Positions 44,642 through 56,051 are shown, numbered from the stretch's first letter. The stretch is 64,000 bases of DNA from Eutreptiella sp. 'Long Island Sound 2002' (GCA_964036045.1 OZ038380.1:169620031-169684030), one strand, 5' to 3'. A program made the numbers and translations. Notes: generated by a model not told the origin, from the letters alone.

Positions 44642-46135
44642 CTGAGCAGCGCAATGGGACAAAGGAGAGCATGTGGCGTGACACGCGCGACCTTCATCCC
44701 AATACGGCATCAGGGGTGGATACAAAGGGGGGGAGGCCTCCGCACAAGCCCCCCCCTCCTTTGAGGACTTACGATGTACGAAATATGAACCTACCATTTT
44801 TGACCTATGACACCAGGCGGTAGGGCGGTGGGGATCAAAATTGGTTCATGTTCTTTATGCATATTTGAACTCTCCATGAAATGCTCAGGAGTTTGAGCAG
44901 AAACACATTGGTCACAAAAGATTCTTACCCACTGCCGGAAATCCAGCCAATCTCCCATTGCCACATAAGAAAAACAGCCCATTTCGTAAATCATAAAAAG
45001 TCAATTTTGCCCCCTCCGAGAGCCCCCCCCCCCCCCAACCACCAATCAAATACACCTTCCTTATACCCACCCCTGTATGACATGGGGGTTTCTGTCACTT
45101 TCTGTGGCAACTGGGATCGCCGGGAGTGCTGTGGAGTGTGGAGCGAGCCGACCAAAATGATCAGCGCGTCGTGGGGGGCATTTTGAGGTCTTTCTATGGG
45201 GGTGCCCCCCGAACCCCATGTGGAGACGTGTGGTGCGCTGATCAGAGAGAACAAGCACACGTCAGCACAACAAAATCCTCGTCAGTGGTACCATAGGCGC
45301 CTTTCGGCTCTGCAGTGACAAGCGACTGGATCAGTTTTTGGACCTACAGAGAACACAGTGTCAAACTGACACCCTGTCTCTTTCCCCAGGCAATTGCATG
45401 GGCACTGCAGGTACTACATCTGAGGTTCCTCAGCCCTGCCAAGCCTGCAGCGGTAATGTTGCAGCCGCCAAGCAAGCTCTGCAATGCAATCAACAACGCC
45501 AATTAGAAACCTACAGCCCCCACGCCCTCCCGACCGAACCCCCTCCTGACCCCCTTGCAGCCCCTTTCGTGCCCCAGACATTTCACCCCTGAAGGGGAGG
45601 AGGGTCCCCAAACGGCCCCCGCCCCACCGCACACCTCTTTTCGCCCACCCCAAACTGGAATTCTACCCAAAGCACCAACACCACTTGGTAGGGGTAGGGG
45701 TCAATGGTTCATCCACGCAATCCTCCGCAGCTCTCCACAACCATCTACACTCCACAGCACTGTAAATTGCACAGCACTTCACACTCCTCAGCACTCCACA
45801 CTCCACAGCTCTCCACATTCCGCAGCACTGCAGACTCCACAGTGCTCCACAACCCTCCACAACCTTCCGCCGCACTCCACAGCACTCCACACTACACAGC
45901 ACTCCACACTCCGCAGCACTCCACAGCACTTCAAACTCCGCAGCAGTCCACACTCCGCAGCACTGTACACTCCACAGCACCCCACTACCCTCCACAACCC
46001 TCAACAGCACTCCACAGCACTTCACAACCGTTTCCTTCTCTACAGCACATCACGGACACCTGTCATACACCACTATACTACACATGAAGCGTGTGCTGCC
46101 TTACACCACGAATGATAAGACTGTGCGACACAGAC
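44642..46135 (-). other. intron between sushi-like exons 4 and 5, with CTCCACAGCA minisatellite
   Basis: Phase 1 intron of 1,494 bp. From 45725 to 46030 it carries imperfect CTCCACAGCA / CCTCCACAACC units. The rest is unique sequence with C-rich tracts, and I see no further coding module. Confidence 0.6.
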
Positions 46136-46610
46136 CTGGATTACATGCTCCATAATAGCTCCACGATCCACTGGAGCCGCAAACAGCGTAGGTGCTGCCA
46201 GAAGCAGTGTAACCGGTCAGGCATGATGCAGAGCAAGACCCACGGCCATAGTAATAGTAGTAGCTGGAACAGCTGAACGAGTACCCTGTCCTTGATGGCG
46301 AGCTGCAATATGCTGAACAATACATAAGAACTCGACACACATCGAAACACACATACAAGATATAATATCAACAGGTGTGCCAGACGGAGCGAATTGCGTG
46401 AGGGGCTTCAGCTCACAGGGATGCGCTGCACACTATGGGCCCTGCACCGATGCAGTGGCAAAAAACCATGAAAGGTGAGCTGCCTGACCGCTGTGCCGCA
46501 CTGCAGAGATCGGGCATCCGGAAAGAATCCTGAAGCTGTTCCAGATGCCACATCGCCCCCATTGAACACCGTGGGCTGTTCCAATGCTCATGCACATTTC
46601 AAGTTTTCTT
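46087..46610. repeat. segmental duplication around a sushi exon; related copies at 47625-48125 and 49440-50235
   Basis: The block contains a sushi exon plus both intron flanks. TTACACCACGAATG...CACACATACAA is shared by all three places. The segment 46381-46610 (GTGCCAGACGGAGC...) matches 50007-50235, and 47625-47830 matches 49440-49640. Identity is high in introns as well as exons, so the duplication is recent. Confidence 0.88.
46136..46312 (-). CDS. sushi/CCP-like exon 4 of the giant surface-protein gene
   Basis: 177 bp, phase 1-1; acceptor tattgttcag|cata, donor gtaatccag|gtctgt. Encodes AYCSSPSRTGYSFSCSS, then the Tyr run and GRGSCSASCLTGYTASG, then AVCGSSGSWSYYGAC. Six cysteines: four at sushi positions and two extra (after YSF and in GSC) that could form an additional disulphide. 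It differs from the two upstream copies at CSSPS instead of CGSPS. Confidence 0.78.
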
Positions 46611-47886
46611 TCAACTCCTCACTTCAAATACAGCGGTCTACAACCCTCGCCAACGCTAGACAACCCTCCAAAACCCACTGCCATCCCCCCCCCCCTCCCC
46701 TCATTCACCGACCCGAACCCACAATCCTCCCTAGCCCTCCCCAACCCTCCAAACCATTCCCACTCACGCCACAGAGAACGTCCAGGCCCTCTCAAACAAC
46801 TACTGAAAATCCCTGCGTATCTGTGCCTCGAATGCAAAAATGCAGGTTTGCTGGGAGCCCCCGGAGGCTGTAGTGAAACGCCCGCCCTCACAAATCCCCC
46901 TCCCCCCAATCAGGGGTCGATAGCATACCACAAACTGCAAAGGTAGGGATGTGAATGTGGGATGGCAGGCGGGCACTGTGGTACAAGCAGTGTTCTCATT
47001 GGGGCGACTTTTCAAGCGTTCTCCCCCACTACACACTGTACCTTGGGTTGAAGTCTGCATTGCGAATGATCGGAGCTCCACTTCACAACTGTCTCCCTGG
47101 GGCGCGAGACCTTCACAACGGCCTCTGGCACGGTCTGTGCACTGCCAGGGCGGCGGTTGCCGTTCCAAAAGGGGGGTGACTTCAAGGCTGAATAACTATG
47201 CCGGTTTGTACGCACATCTTCCCTTTTCAGGAGGGGATCTCATGGGTACGTGGGTTGGTTGTCCACGTGGGAAATGTGACACAGGGCCAGGGAGTCCAGG
47301 TCACCAAAGGCTACCCATCAGTGCACAGCGTACTCAGGCATTTTTCCAAACAAAAATGTTTTCTCTGTCTCCAAGTCCAGAATGGTGGAATCACCAGCAA
47401 AAATCAACCCTGGGCAGGGCCACAAAAGGGAAGGGCCGAGCCTAGTGGCAAACACACAAAGTGTAGGGCCGCAGTTGCCGTCCAAGCAAAAGAGCCAATT
47501 GTTGTGTACGCCGAATCATATCCCACAGCACCGCAGCCCAGCCACAGTCCACCAACAGCATGAAGACTTGTGGTGGACTGTAATAGGCTGTTCAGGGTGA
47601 GTGCAGATGGAGGGCCGAGGGATTCTGAACGCTTTTCAAGAATTGTGGAAGCAAACGCTTCATCAACAAAAAAATCGCTTCCTCAATTAGCTAAGCTTGC
47701 ACAAATATCCCTGGGTCCTTCGATGACATGTGTTTTTCAAAGCCTCGGAAAAAGTATTAGCCCGAACACGTGAGACAAACAGAGCGCCTGCTTGCGATGC
47801 CACTGTGGTCCACGATTCCGTTGGCGGTGTGAACGATTATGGCGAGTACACAGTGTTGTCTTACACCACGAATGTGCGAAGCAGAC
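46313..47886 (-). other. intron between sushi-like exons 3 and 4
   Basis: Phase 1 intron of 1,574 bp made mostly of duplicated flank sequence and C-rich tracts (46685-46760). Short ORFs on both strands carry no recognisable domain. Confidence 0.55.
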
Positions 47887-48063
47887 CTGGATTACATGCT
47901 CCATAATAGCTCCACGATCCACTGGAGCCGCAAACAGCGTAGGTGCTGCCAGAAGCAGTGTAACCGGTCAGGCATGATGCAGAGCAAGACCCACGGCCAT
48001 AGTAATAGTAGTAGCTGGAACAGCTGAACGAGTACCCTGTCCTTGATGGCGAGCCGCAATATG
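47887..48063 (-). CDS. sushi/CCP-like exon 3 of the giant surface-protein gene
   Basis: 177 bp, phase 1-1, with the same acceptor and donor as the other duplicated copies (ttgttcag|catatt; aatccag|gtctgc). The encoded 59 residues appear identical to those of exon 2 (49703-49879), with six cysteines in the sushi-plus-two pattern. Open reading and intact splice sites argue against a pseudo-exon. Whether all three near-identical copies are spliced together or alternatively cannot be seen. Confidence 0.78.
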
Positions 48064-48319
48064 CTGAACAATACATAAGAACTCGACACACATCGAAACA
48101 CACATACAAAACACAATAACACACACGCGCGTCGTGCATCCCAGTTCCAACACGCAACTTTTTCCGTAGAGCCATTGGCAGCTATGCGTAGCCAAAAACG
48201 TGGTGAAAACGGTTTTTTTTTGGCTAGTTTTGGGGGGTAATGATGCCTTGACTTTAATCGTTGTGACATGATTGTGCGTTGAGATTAATCCGTTGTTCAC
48301 AATCATTGGACTGCGCAAA

Positions 48320-48645
48320 TGGGCCATCACTGAGCTCTGTTACATGCTTTGGTGCCCAGCGGTGGCCGATTCAGTGGTTCAAATGTGCCCGTTTTGCATG
48401 TGCCAAGGCTAGAATTCGTGCCAGAATCTTGGTTGATTGCTGCTGTGTTGGTTTGTCCGAATGAGCCTTGGATTTTTCGTGATGGTTGGAATATCAGATG
48501 AACACAGATGGGCTATCATTTATCTGTGCTGCATGTTTTGGTGCCCAGCAGTGGCTGATTCAAGGGCTCAAAACTGGACGTGCTCAGGTTAGAGTTCGGG
48601 CCGATATCAGGGCCAATTGCTGCTGTGCCAAGTCGGTAGCCAGGG
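48320..48645. repeat. old degenerate tandem duplication, about 200-bp period
   Basis: TGCTTTGGTGCCCAGCGGTGGC / TGATTGCTGCTGTG at 48345-48445 recurs as TGTTTTGGTGCCCAGCAGTGGC / CAATTGCTGCTGTG at 48533-48630, with many substitutions. It lies within the intron between sushi exons 2 and 3. Confidence 0.65.
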
Positions 48646-49702
48646 ACAGGGACAGGGACAAGGATGGGGGTGGCGGCAAGGAGAGAAACAGGGATTGTTT
48701 CGTCCAAAGCAGACGTTCCAACCCGACGCTAAAGGCACCCTAGGAGGAATGTTTGCCCGGCGCATGCCTGGCGCGCTACCTTTGTATTAAGTATCTTATC
48801 TCTAGCCCCAGGTTTATCCTCACCTTGGGAAATCCCCCAAGTAGACCGCACTAGACTGCAAACCTTTCCTGCAACGCACCTTGTATAATCCGAAATATGA
48901 GAATTCAACAACACAAAATCTCACTCCCACCACTTCCAATCACCACCCTTGCCATCGTCATAAACTGGGTGCAAAGGATGGGCCAAATTCTTAGACACGG
49001 CAAGAGGGTTCGCCAGATTGTTTGGTGAGGTTGGGGCAAAAACAGGCACGGGTGGGGAATGGTCAAAAAAAGATGCCCGGCGCGCTAACGCTCCCCCCTA
49101 GTCACCCAGCTCGGTCCTAAAACCAGTCTTGATCGGATCCTGACCCTCAGGCTAATCCAAACCGTCACCCTTGTGCTTTGGGAGGGGGAGAGGGGGCGAA
49201 GGCTTGGACAGATGCTGGCCCCTCCCTTCACAAACAAGAGTAAGGGTGCTCGGGGGGTCGGAGGGGCAGGGTGCGTAATCATTCACGGTCGGTGACCCCT
49301 TCCTCGCGCTGCACACAAACAGGGGAGGGCTGTGTTGTGGGGAAGGCACGGGGCAGCATCCTTCATGGTGGCAGGCCACGGCGCACGAGTGTGCTGTGGG
49401 GTCTTGGGATGCCGCGATCGTCAACACCCTACTGCATGGGTTTCAAGAATTGTGGAAGCAAAAGCTTTATCAACAAAAAAATCGCTTCCTCAATTAGCTA
49501 AGCTTGCACAAACACCCCTGGGTCCTTCGATGACATGTGGTTTTCAAAGCCTCGGAAAATGTATTAGCCCGGGCACGTGGGACAAACAAAGCGCCTGCTT
49601 GCGATGCCACTGTGGTCCACGATTCCGTTAGCGGTGTGAACGATTATGGCGAGTACACAGTGTTGTCTTACACCACGAATGATGAAACTGTGCGACACAG
49701 AC

Positions 49703-49879
49703 CTGGATTACATGCTCCATAATAGCTCCACGATCCACTGGAGCCGCAAACAGCGTAGGTGCTGCCAGAAGCAGTGTAACCGGTCAGGCATGATGCAGAG
49801 CAAGACCCACGGCCATAGTAATAGTAGTAGCTGGAACAGCTGAACGAGTACCCTGTCCTTGATGGCGAGCCGCAATATG
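49703..49879 (-). CDS. sushi/CCP-like exon 2 of the giant surface-protein gene
   Basis: 177 bp, phase 1-1; acceptor ttgttcag|catatt, donor aatccag|gtctgt. Encodes YCGSPSRTGYSFSC, the Tyr-rich segment, SCSASCLTGY and VCGSSGSWSYYGAC. It belongs to the recently duplicated set with 46136-46312 and 47887-48063. The symmetrical 1-1 phase lets copies be added or skipped without shifting frame. Confidence 0.78.
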
Positions 49880-51607
49880 CTGAACAATACATAAGAACTC
49901 GACACACATCGAAACACACATACAAAACACAATAACACACACGCATGTCGTGCATCCCACTACGTCTGCGTACGGCATACAACCGGTACACATGCAAACC
50001 GGCAGGTGTGCCAGACGGAGCAAATTGTGTGAGGGGCTTCAGCTCACGGGGATGCGCTGCACACTATGGGCCCTGCACCGATGCAGTGGCAAAAAACTAT
50101 GAAAGGTGAGCGGCCTGACCGCTATGCCGCACTGCAGAGATCGGGCCCCCGGAAAGAATCCTGCAGCTGTTCCAGATGCCACATCGCCCCCATTGAACAC
50201 CGTGGGCTGTTCCAATGCTCATGCACAGTGTCAGGCTCTCCTTCTCTCTTCCGTCTTTACTGTACCCCAGACATATCACAAATATCCCCAACCCTCGCAA
50301 ACCCCCCAAAACCCCCCAAATAAACCCTCCACAGCCCTCCGCCCCCATCATCAACACCATTTACAGCCCAGCGCAACCATTCCTAACCACCAATAAAACT
50401 TCTCGCAACCCCAAACAGTGCGCCACAATGCCAACCGCCCAGCCCGAAGCCGACAACGTTCCCGAGTCATCCCTACCCTTCGCTCATCCTCCTCAACCCA
50501 ACCTTCGCAACTCTTCCTGATCCTCCCCGACTCTCCCCGACCCTCCACATCTCTCCCAGACCCTCGCCACTCACTGTACCCATGCCTATGCCTCGCTACC
50601 CCTCGACAACCCTCCGTGACCGTCTGCAGCCGTCCACATTCCCGCAGAACTCTCACCCAACCCCCACAGCCACGCCCCGCACAACCTTCCCAATCCTCGA
50701 CAACCCTCAGCAATCCCCCAAACACGCCCAAAACATGGCACTCGCCCTGCTGCACCCAATGCACTGCACTCCGGCCCCAGGTGCACCCGGGGCATGCCAC
50801 CCAAGCCCCCAATATGCCCACCGCATCGCACCGCACCGTCAGTTTGCATTGCACTGCTGCGCTGAGTACGCGCATTGAGTCGCATTCCGACCCCGGCAGT
50901 GGCCAATGCCTTGCACCCCCGGTGTGCTCACTGCCCTTCACTGCGGCCCAGCGTTGCGCCCCCTGCATTGCCCACAGGCCCCTGCTACGCCCACTGCAAT
51001 GCACTGTCGCCCAAAGTGCGCCCGGTGCAGTGCACCGCGGCCCAAGGCCGCGCCCACCGCATCGCACTGTGGCCCCAATGCGCCCAGCGCATTGCATCCG
51101 CATCCCCAGAGCGCCCACTGCCTCTGGTCTGGGGCCCCCAGTACACCCACTGCATTGCCCTGTGCCCCCCTGCGGCGCCCACTGCAGTGCACTGTGGTCC
51201 CACGTCCGCCCGGTGCCGATGAGGGTGCACGCGGCTTCCAATGCGATACGCTCGTAAAGAATGCCGCGTGCAGTGAAAAGGAAAACGAAGACGGGCAAAC
51301 AACACCACACAAACAACATCACATAAAATGCAGGTTTACGTCGACTCCGCAACGCCTGGTCGAGGGTTCTTGAAGGTGGTTCGGGGTTGTTGAGGGGTGG
51401 AGAGGGTCACCGCAGTCCAATGTTCCACGTTCCCCGAACTCGGTCCTGAAGCGAGTCTCGTTCGGGCTCGGGCACCCAGCGGTCGTTAAGGAGCACAAAA
51501 CGAGCTCCTAAGGGACCCCTCGCCTCCCGTTCCTCCCCCAGGGGGCGCACATGATCCCCCGTGCGAACCTTTTTCGGGGATACCACGGAAAAAGACAAGG
51601 AGCGGAC
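49880..51607 (-). other. intron between sushi-like exons 1 and 2
   Basis: Phase 1 intron of 1,728 bp. C-rich sequence with many short near-repeats: CAACCCTC-type units at 50285-50720 and GCACTG/GCGCCC-type units at 50750-51215. Overlapping ORFs of up to 333 codons in several frames arise from this simple composition and look non-coding. Confidence 0.55.
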
Positions 51608-51802
51608 CTAGAGTGCATGACCCATAATAGGACCAAATGCCATTGGAGTTGCACATTCCGTAGGTGCTGCCAGAGGCCACGTAGCCCGTCTGACATGATG
51701 CGGAACATGAGCCACGACCGGAGTACCAGTAGTAACTCGAGCAGCTGAAAGAGTAGTAACTCTTTGACGGTGACCCGCAGTACGTCGCGCTTGCGCTTGG
51801 CG
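51608..51802 (-). CDS. sushi/CCP-like exon 1 of the giant surface-protein gene (diverged copy)
   Basis: 195 bp, phase 1-1; acceptor ttctctccag|cgcc, donor cactctag|gtccgc. Encodes TYCGSPSKSYYSFSC, then SSYYWYSGRGSCSASCQTGYVASG, then MCNSNGIWSYYGSC. It keeps all six cysteines but has diverged from the near-identical trio downstream, so it is an older duplicate. It has six extra residues at the start. An alternative acceptor (gcgcaag) would shift the phase, so the upstream one is preferred. Confidence 0.76.
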   Translation of the reverse strand, partial: RQAQARRTAGHRQRVTTLSAARVTTGTPVVAHVPHHVRRATWPLAAPTECATPMAFGPIMGHAL

Positions 51803-52064
51803 CTGGAGAGAAAGACGGGAAGGCACACGACAGAAGGGCATGGTACGCGCTATCCGCCACAGGGCACCTGCAAGACCTACCCATATAGGCGCCCGCCTCG
51901 GGCATATGCCACATGTACTTGCAAATCAGCATATGCACAAGAACAGGAAGACTTGGAAATGGGACACAAATAAGAGCCATCTCCCAAAAAAACAAGAGAC
52001 CCCACAAATAAGAGGACCCCCCCCCCCTTCTGCACCCCCCATTCTTAAGTCTTGGGGCTTGCCC

Positions 52065-52217
52065 CCAGACTTCAATGTGCACCCTGCCCTGCTTTCCCAC
52101 GATCTGCAGCAACAACCAGCGCAGTCTGTTTTGAGGCAGGTGCAGTGTTTATCAAAAAGGAGACAGCAGCAGGAGGAGGGTGAGGGTGAGGGGGTCTGGG
52201 GGGAGGCGGGTCAGGGG
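52065..52217 (+). repeat. segmental duplication, left part (second copy 53505-53653)
   Basis: GACTTCAATGTGC...CACGATCTGCAGCAACAACC...GGCGGGTCAGGGG is repeated 1.44 kb downstream. The duplication continues into the outer CAGGG element and a few bases beyond, so the two outer elements are one insertion copied with its surroundings. Confidence 0.88.
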
Positions 52218-52675
52218 CAGGGATGAATTAGAAGAGAGGAGGGGATGGGGGGGGTCGGCCCGACCTCCTTCTCCTCCTCCGATGGTTGTCAGCCCGGCAC
52301 GGAACGCACCCGAATGAGTCTGCTTTACATTTACCCTTGTGTTGGGTGGGATCCGGGTGGGTGGGTGCCGGAGGAGGTGGGGGGGTCCAAGGGGGGGGGG
52401 GTGAGGGATGTATTGGAAGGGAAGGGACCTCAGAGGCCGCCCAAGAAGCGGCCCAGCGGCGGTTAGACAGGCGGTTGGGGGAGGTTGCCAAAGCGGTTGG
52501 GGGCGGTTACTGTCGGTTACAAATGCCGTTGAAGCTGGCACTTGGCGTCAGGGAGACAGTGGGTGGGCATGGGCTGGGCGCCCTGAAGGGGGAGGGGGGG
52601 GGGCACCTCCCCCCCTTCCAATGCATCCCTGGGGGGGGTCATCCTAAGGTCCCCAGCCCTTCTACTTCCTCCCTG
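52218..52675 (+). mobile_element. outer hAT-like miniature element, interrupted by a nested element
   Basis: Left end CAGGGATGAATTAGAAGAG at 52218; right end CTTCTACTTCCTCCCTG at 52675. It is flanked by GTCAGGGG (52210-52217) and TTCAGGGG (52677-52684), a 7-of-8 match suggesting an 8-bp target duplication one base off the end. CAGGG termini and 8-bp duplications are typical of the hAT superfamily. No transposase is encoded. The copy at 53654-53875 lacks the internal insert. Confidence 0.65.
52403..52631 (+). mobile_element. nested CAGGG miniature element (about 229 bp)
   Basis: Terminal inverted repeats AGGGATGTATTGGAAGGG and CCTTCCAATGCATCCCT (one mismatch over about 17 bp) bound the family core GGTTACTGTCGGTTACAAA and a G-run/C-run hairpin. 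It interrupts the outer element within a G run. At the duplicate site (53830-53840) the flanks GGTCCAAGGGG and TCATCCTAAGGT are joined directly, i.e. an empty site. Confidence 0.8.
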
Positions 52676-53653
52676 GTTCAGGGGCAGGGGGGGGCCTCCT
52701 CCTATAGTCGCCAGCCTTTCTAAAGAAAGGCTGGGGTATGCACAGGGTGTGCATTAGGCCCTCTACGCGGCGCGTACCAGGGGTTCACCAGTACACTCCC
52801 CTTTGTGGCTAGTTGTACCCTTTTGGATGTGGCGCACAGAGTGTGCTGCCGCCGCCTGCACACAATTGCCTCGATGGTTGCAACTGTGCACAGGTACAAC
52901 CGCAACCCCTCCCCGCCCCTCCCCCGCAGCAGATATACCCAGCAAGAGGCGCATGGGGAAGTGCCATCACCCCCAACAGCCGTCCTACCCCAAATCTGGG
53001 GCAGCCCAAGGACCCCGGTGGCCGCAGAAAGTCGGGATGGGGATGGGGTGCCACGGCGAAATGAAATATCGATAACGGGGTGGGGGCTGGGGGGGGGGGC
53101 TTGGCCTGGGGACAACTTCGACGGGCAAAACTATGTCAGGGGAAAACTTCGTCACACCTCCAATTTTGGTGCCGGGCCATCAGACAGCGGAGGGGAAAAT
53201 TTCGTGAGGGGAAAAATTTTGTCACACCCCCAACCCTCGGTTCCTTGTGGGCAATCAGTTGTGTGCGACTTTGGCAGGTCTAAATTGCAGCATTACCAAC
53301 TCAACGGAGACCATAAAAAAAAAAGAGCAAGACCCAGGTTGGCTCTCCATACTGAAGGAGGAAGACAGCCGGTCACTGTCACGGTCAACCAACTGTCAAA
53401 TTGCACGAAAAAAATCCGCGGGGGACATTTCGTCACCAATCTGAAAGGCGAAGTTTCCCCTGACGAAGTTGTCCCCTGACGAAGTCCCCCCCGGCTTGCC
53501 CCCAGACTTCAATGTGCCCTGCCTTCCCACGATCTGCAGCAACAACCAGCGCAGTCTGTTTTGAGGCAGGTGCAGTGTTTGTCAAAAAGGAGACAGCAGC
53601 AGGAGGAGGGTGAGGGTGAGGGTGAGGGGGTCTGGGGGGAGGCGGGTCAGGGG

Positions 53654-53875
53654 CAGGGATGAATTAGAAGAGAGGAGGGGATGGGGGGGGTCGGCCCGAC
53701 CTCCTTCTCCTCCTCCGATGGTTGTCAGCCCGGCACGGAACGCACCCGAATGAGTCTGCTTTACATTTACCCTTGTGTTGGGTGGGATCCGGGTGGGTGG
53801 GTGCCGGAGGAGGTGGGGGGGTCCAAGGGGGGGGGGGGTCATCCTAAGGTAACCAGCCTTTCTAATTCGTCCCTG
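53654..53875 (+). mobile_element. outer hAT-like miniature element, uninterrupted copy (222 bp)
   Basis: Starts CAGGGATGAATTAGAAGAG, ends CTTTCTAATTCGTCCCTG; ends are inverted repeats with few mismatches. Flanks GTCAGGGG and TTCAGGGG as in the 52.2-kb copy. Confidence 0.7.
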
Positions 53876-54711
53876 GTTCAGGGGCAGGGGGGGGGCCTCC
53901 TCCTATGCTGTGTGAAACATGAACACCCGGGGCTGCAGGAGCTTGGCTGTTGTTGAAGGAACAAATCATTCTTGTGCACTGTGTATGTCTGGCATGTGTA
54001 TCGGGCAGATGAGCACATAGGCCAGTCGCTTGTGGGTGCTTTCGCACCTGTGCATGGGCTGGGGCTCCAGACCTGACGCCACAGAGGAGGTCCGACGTCA
54101 TGCTCTCCTCCGTGGCTGACTACACCCTTCTCGCGCAGACGGGGGGGGGGGGGGGGATGCTCCGAACCGGCCCGGTCTTGGTGTAGATTCCACCAACACA
54201 CCCCGAAGGTTGTCTGGTGGGCAGGTGGGTTGGTTGGGTACAGGGATGCGCCTCAGCACGCAGGATGGGGGGCGGCGTGGATACTCCAGGGATCCGCGAT
54301 TACCTGTCTTGGTATGTCATTCTGGAGGAGGGGGGGGGGGGGGGCAGGTTTACAGTAAACGGCTCTGGGAAAGGGTTCAAACTATTATAGGGGGGCAGGT
54401 GGCAAATGCGATGCAATGGAATTATTCACTGGGACAATGGGGGGCAGGATGGGGAAACAAGAAAAAAGCTTCTTCTGCGCTTTGCGCAAACATAAAATCT
54501 CTTCTTTTTGTACCGACACGAGGCAGCAGCAGTTGAGCCTGCAGCTGCGTCGCAGCCTGCAATGCAGGGGACGGTGCATTGTTGTGGTTCTGGGTGCAAG
54601 GCAGGCAGGCAAATGAATTAGTTAATTCCTGAAGGGGGGGGCAGGTAATAGTCGGAGACAGATAATACAGGATTCCTAGATTAGGGAAGTGGCGGGTGGG
54701 CGGCCGGGGGG

Positions 54712-54925
54712 GGGGGGGTTGGCACAAGGCCTCGGTATCTGATTGTTTGCCTTTGGCGGCGCCTATTGGCCTCTCGCCCTTTGCTCATTCTGACCCTCCG
54801 TGGGCCCGAACGTGTTTTGGTTGTGTCAACGGAGCCCCCGGATGACTTGTCCTGTTTGACTACTCCGGGGGTCGGCCGTCCCGGAGACAGGGCTGTTGCC
54901 CGTGCCGTTGACCAGGGGGGGGGGG
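54712..54925 (+). repeat. dispersed repeat, copy 2 (see 18412-18640)
   Basis: Begins GGGGGTTGGCACAAGGCCTC after a G run and ends at TTGACCAGGGGGGG, matching 18412-18640 with scattered substitutions. Confidence 0.85.
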
Positions 54926-55343
54926 GGGGGCTGGTGCAGCCGTTGGCCCGGCGGGCTGTGCAACAGGGCGGACCGCGGCCGAATTGCTGCGCCCCACTGA
55001 CCACATCAACGGGCGGGGGGTGACGAAACCGAAGCGCGCGAGGGACGGACCCGCCGCCGCCCCGTGCGGCGGAGGGAACAGCGGTGACTGTTTGGGGCCC
55101 CGTGAAGCACGCCAGGGTGGGCGGAACGTCACACAGGGGTATTTCAGGGACCCACGCACCCAGAAATGTGGAAAACCCAGGATCCAGGGTCGCCTAACCC
55201 CCCAACAAGGGCTGGTTGGAGCCCCAGCCACCCAGCCTCCCGACTACTCACCCCACGGCAAAATATTAAAAAAGTTTTTTCCGGCACCGTCGGCGCCGAC
55301 GCTGAAATCCCCATTGCATACCCCCACGGGACTGAGTCGGGGG

Positions 55344-55557
55344 CAGGGATGCATTAGAAGGGAAGGGGCCTCAGAGGCGGCCCCAGAAGCGATTAGACGG
55401 GCGGTTGGAGGAGGTTGCCAAAGCGGTTGGGGGCGGTTACTGTCGGTTACAAATGCCGTTGAGGCTGGCACTTGGCGTCAGGGGGACGGTGGCTGGGCAT
55501 AGGCTGGGCCCTGGAGGGGGGGGAAGGGGTACCTCCCCGCCTTCCTATGCATCCCTG
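55344..55557 (+). mobile_element. complete hAT-like miniature element with perfect 8-bp target duplication
   Basis: 214 bp from CAGGGATGCATTAGAAGGG to CCTTCCTATGCATCCCTG. It is flanked on both sides by GTCGGGGG (55336-55343 and 55558-55565), a perfect 8-bp target site duplication. The interior has the family core GGTTACTGTCGGTTACAAA and a short G/C hairpin. No coding capacity, so it would need a transposase encoded elsewhere. Confidence 0.82.
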
Positions 55558-55613
55558 GTCGGGGGTTGCCGGACTTCACCGACCCAGAACTGCGAAAATC
55601 CCACCACCCCCCC

Positions 55614-55915
55614 TGTGTGACATTCCGTCGGGTTGTTGCTCCTTTACGGGGCCCTGGACAGTCACCCGTTCTTCCCTCCGCATGTTGCGTCGGGTCGCTG
55701 CTTTCTGTCGGCCGCTGCGGCCGGTGCTCCTGCTGGTGTCGTTCCCGCGTTCGCGGAGCCCAGTAGTTGGTGTGTTGGGGCTGTGCTGGATGTGGCGGAT
55801 GTGCCGTTTGCGCGTCAGCGGCGCCCAATAATTGGCGTATTGGGGATGTGCTGGTTGTTGTCGGGGTGGTTTGACTGTTTTTGCTGTCCACACACCTCTG
55901 TCCACAGGCCGTCCC
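55614..55915 (+). repeat. dispersed repeat family 'TGTGACATTCCGTC' (second copy 58000-58300)
   Basis: About 300 bp starting TGTGTGACATTCCGTC and running through TTTACGGGGCCCTGGACAGT and the GCGGCGCCCA-TAGTTGG repeats is shared with 58000-58300. A short fragment occurs at 10318-10368 and a diverged one at 57310-57400. Confidence 0.82.
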
Positions 55916-56051
55916 CCCCCCCCAGGGTAGGCCGAACACGAAGCAAAATCCCGGGGTGGTCAAATGAGCAGGCGGGTGGGCTGGTAGTCGAAGGACATAC
56001 TTGCAGAGATGGTGACGACCCCCGTGTACCCGTTGTTGGTGCGAGACTCAC

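Larger units (their letters stand above)
51803..56051 (-). other. intron (4,249 bp, phase 1) rich in miniature elements
   Basis: Donor cttttggag|gtgagt at 56052/56051, acceptor ctctccag at 51803. Contains two duplicated outer elements, one nested inner element, a separate complete element, the dispersed repeat at 54712-54925 and the family at 55614-55915. No additional exon recognised. Confidence 0.55.

Noticed and set aside
44791-44994. 67-codon minus-strand ORF in the intron next to a sushi exon
   Set aside because: Reads like ordinary sequence but has no splice signals with phase 1-1 and no known domain.
50351-51352. 333- and 279-codon ORFs on opposite strands
   Set aside because: Both read through simple GCACTG/GCCC and ACCCTC repeats with no domain-like sequence, and lie in an intron between two sushi exons.
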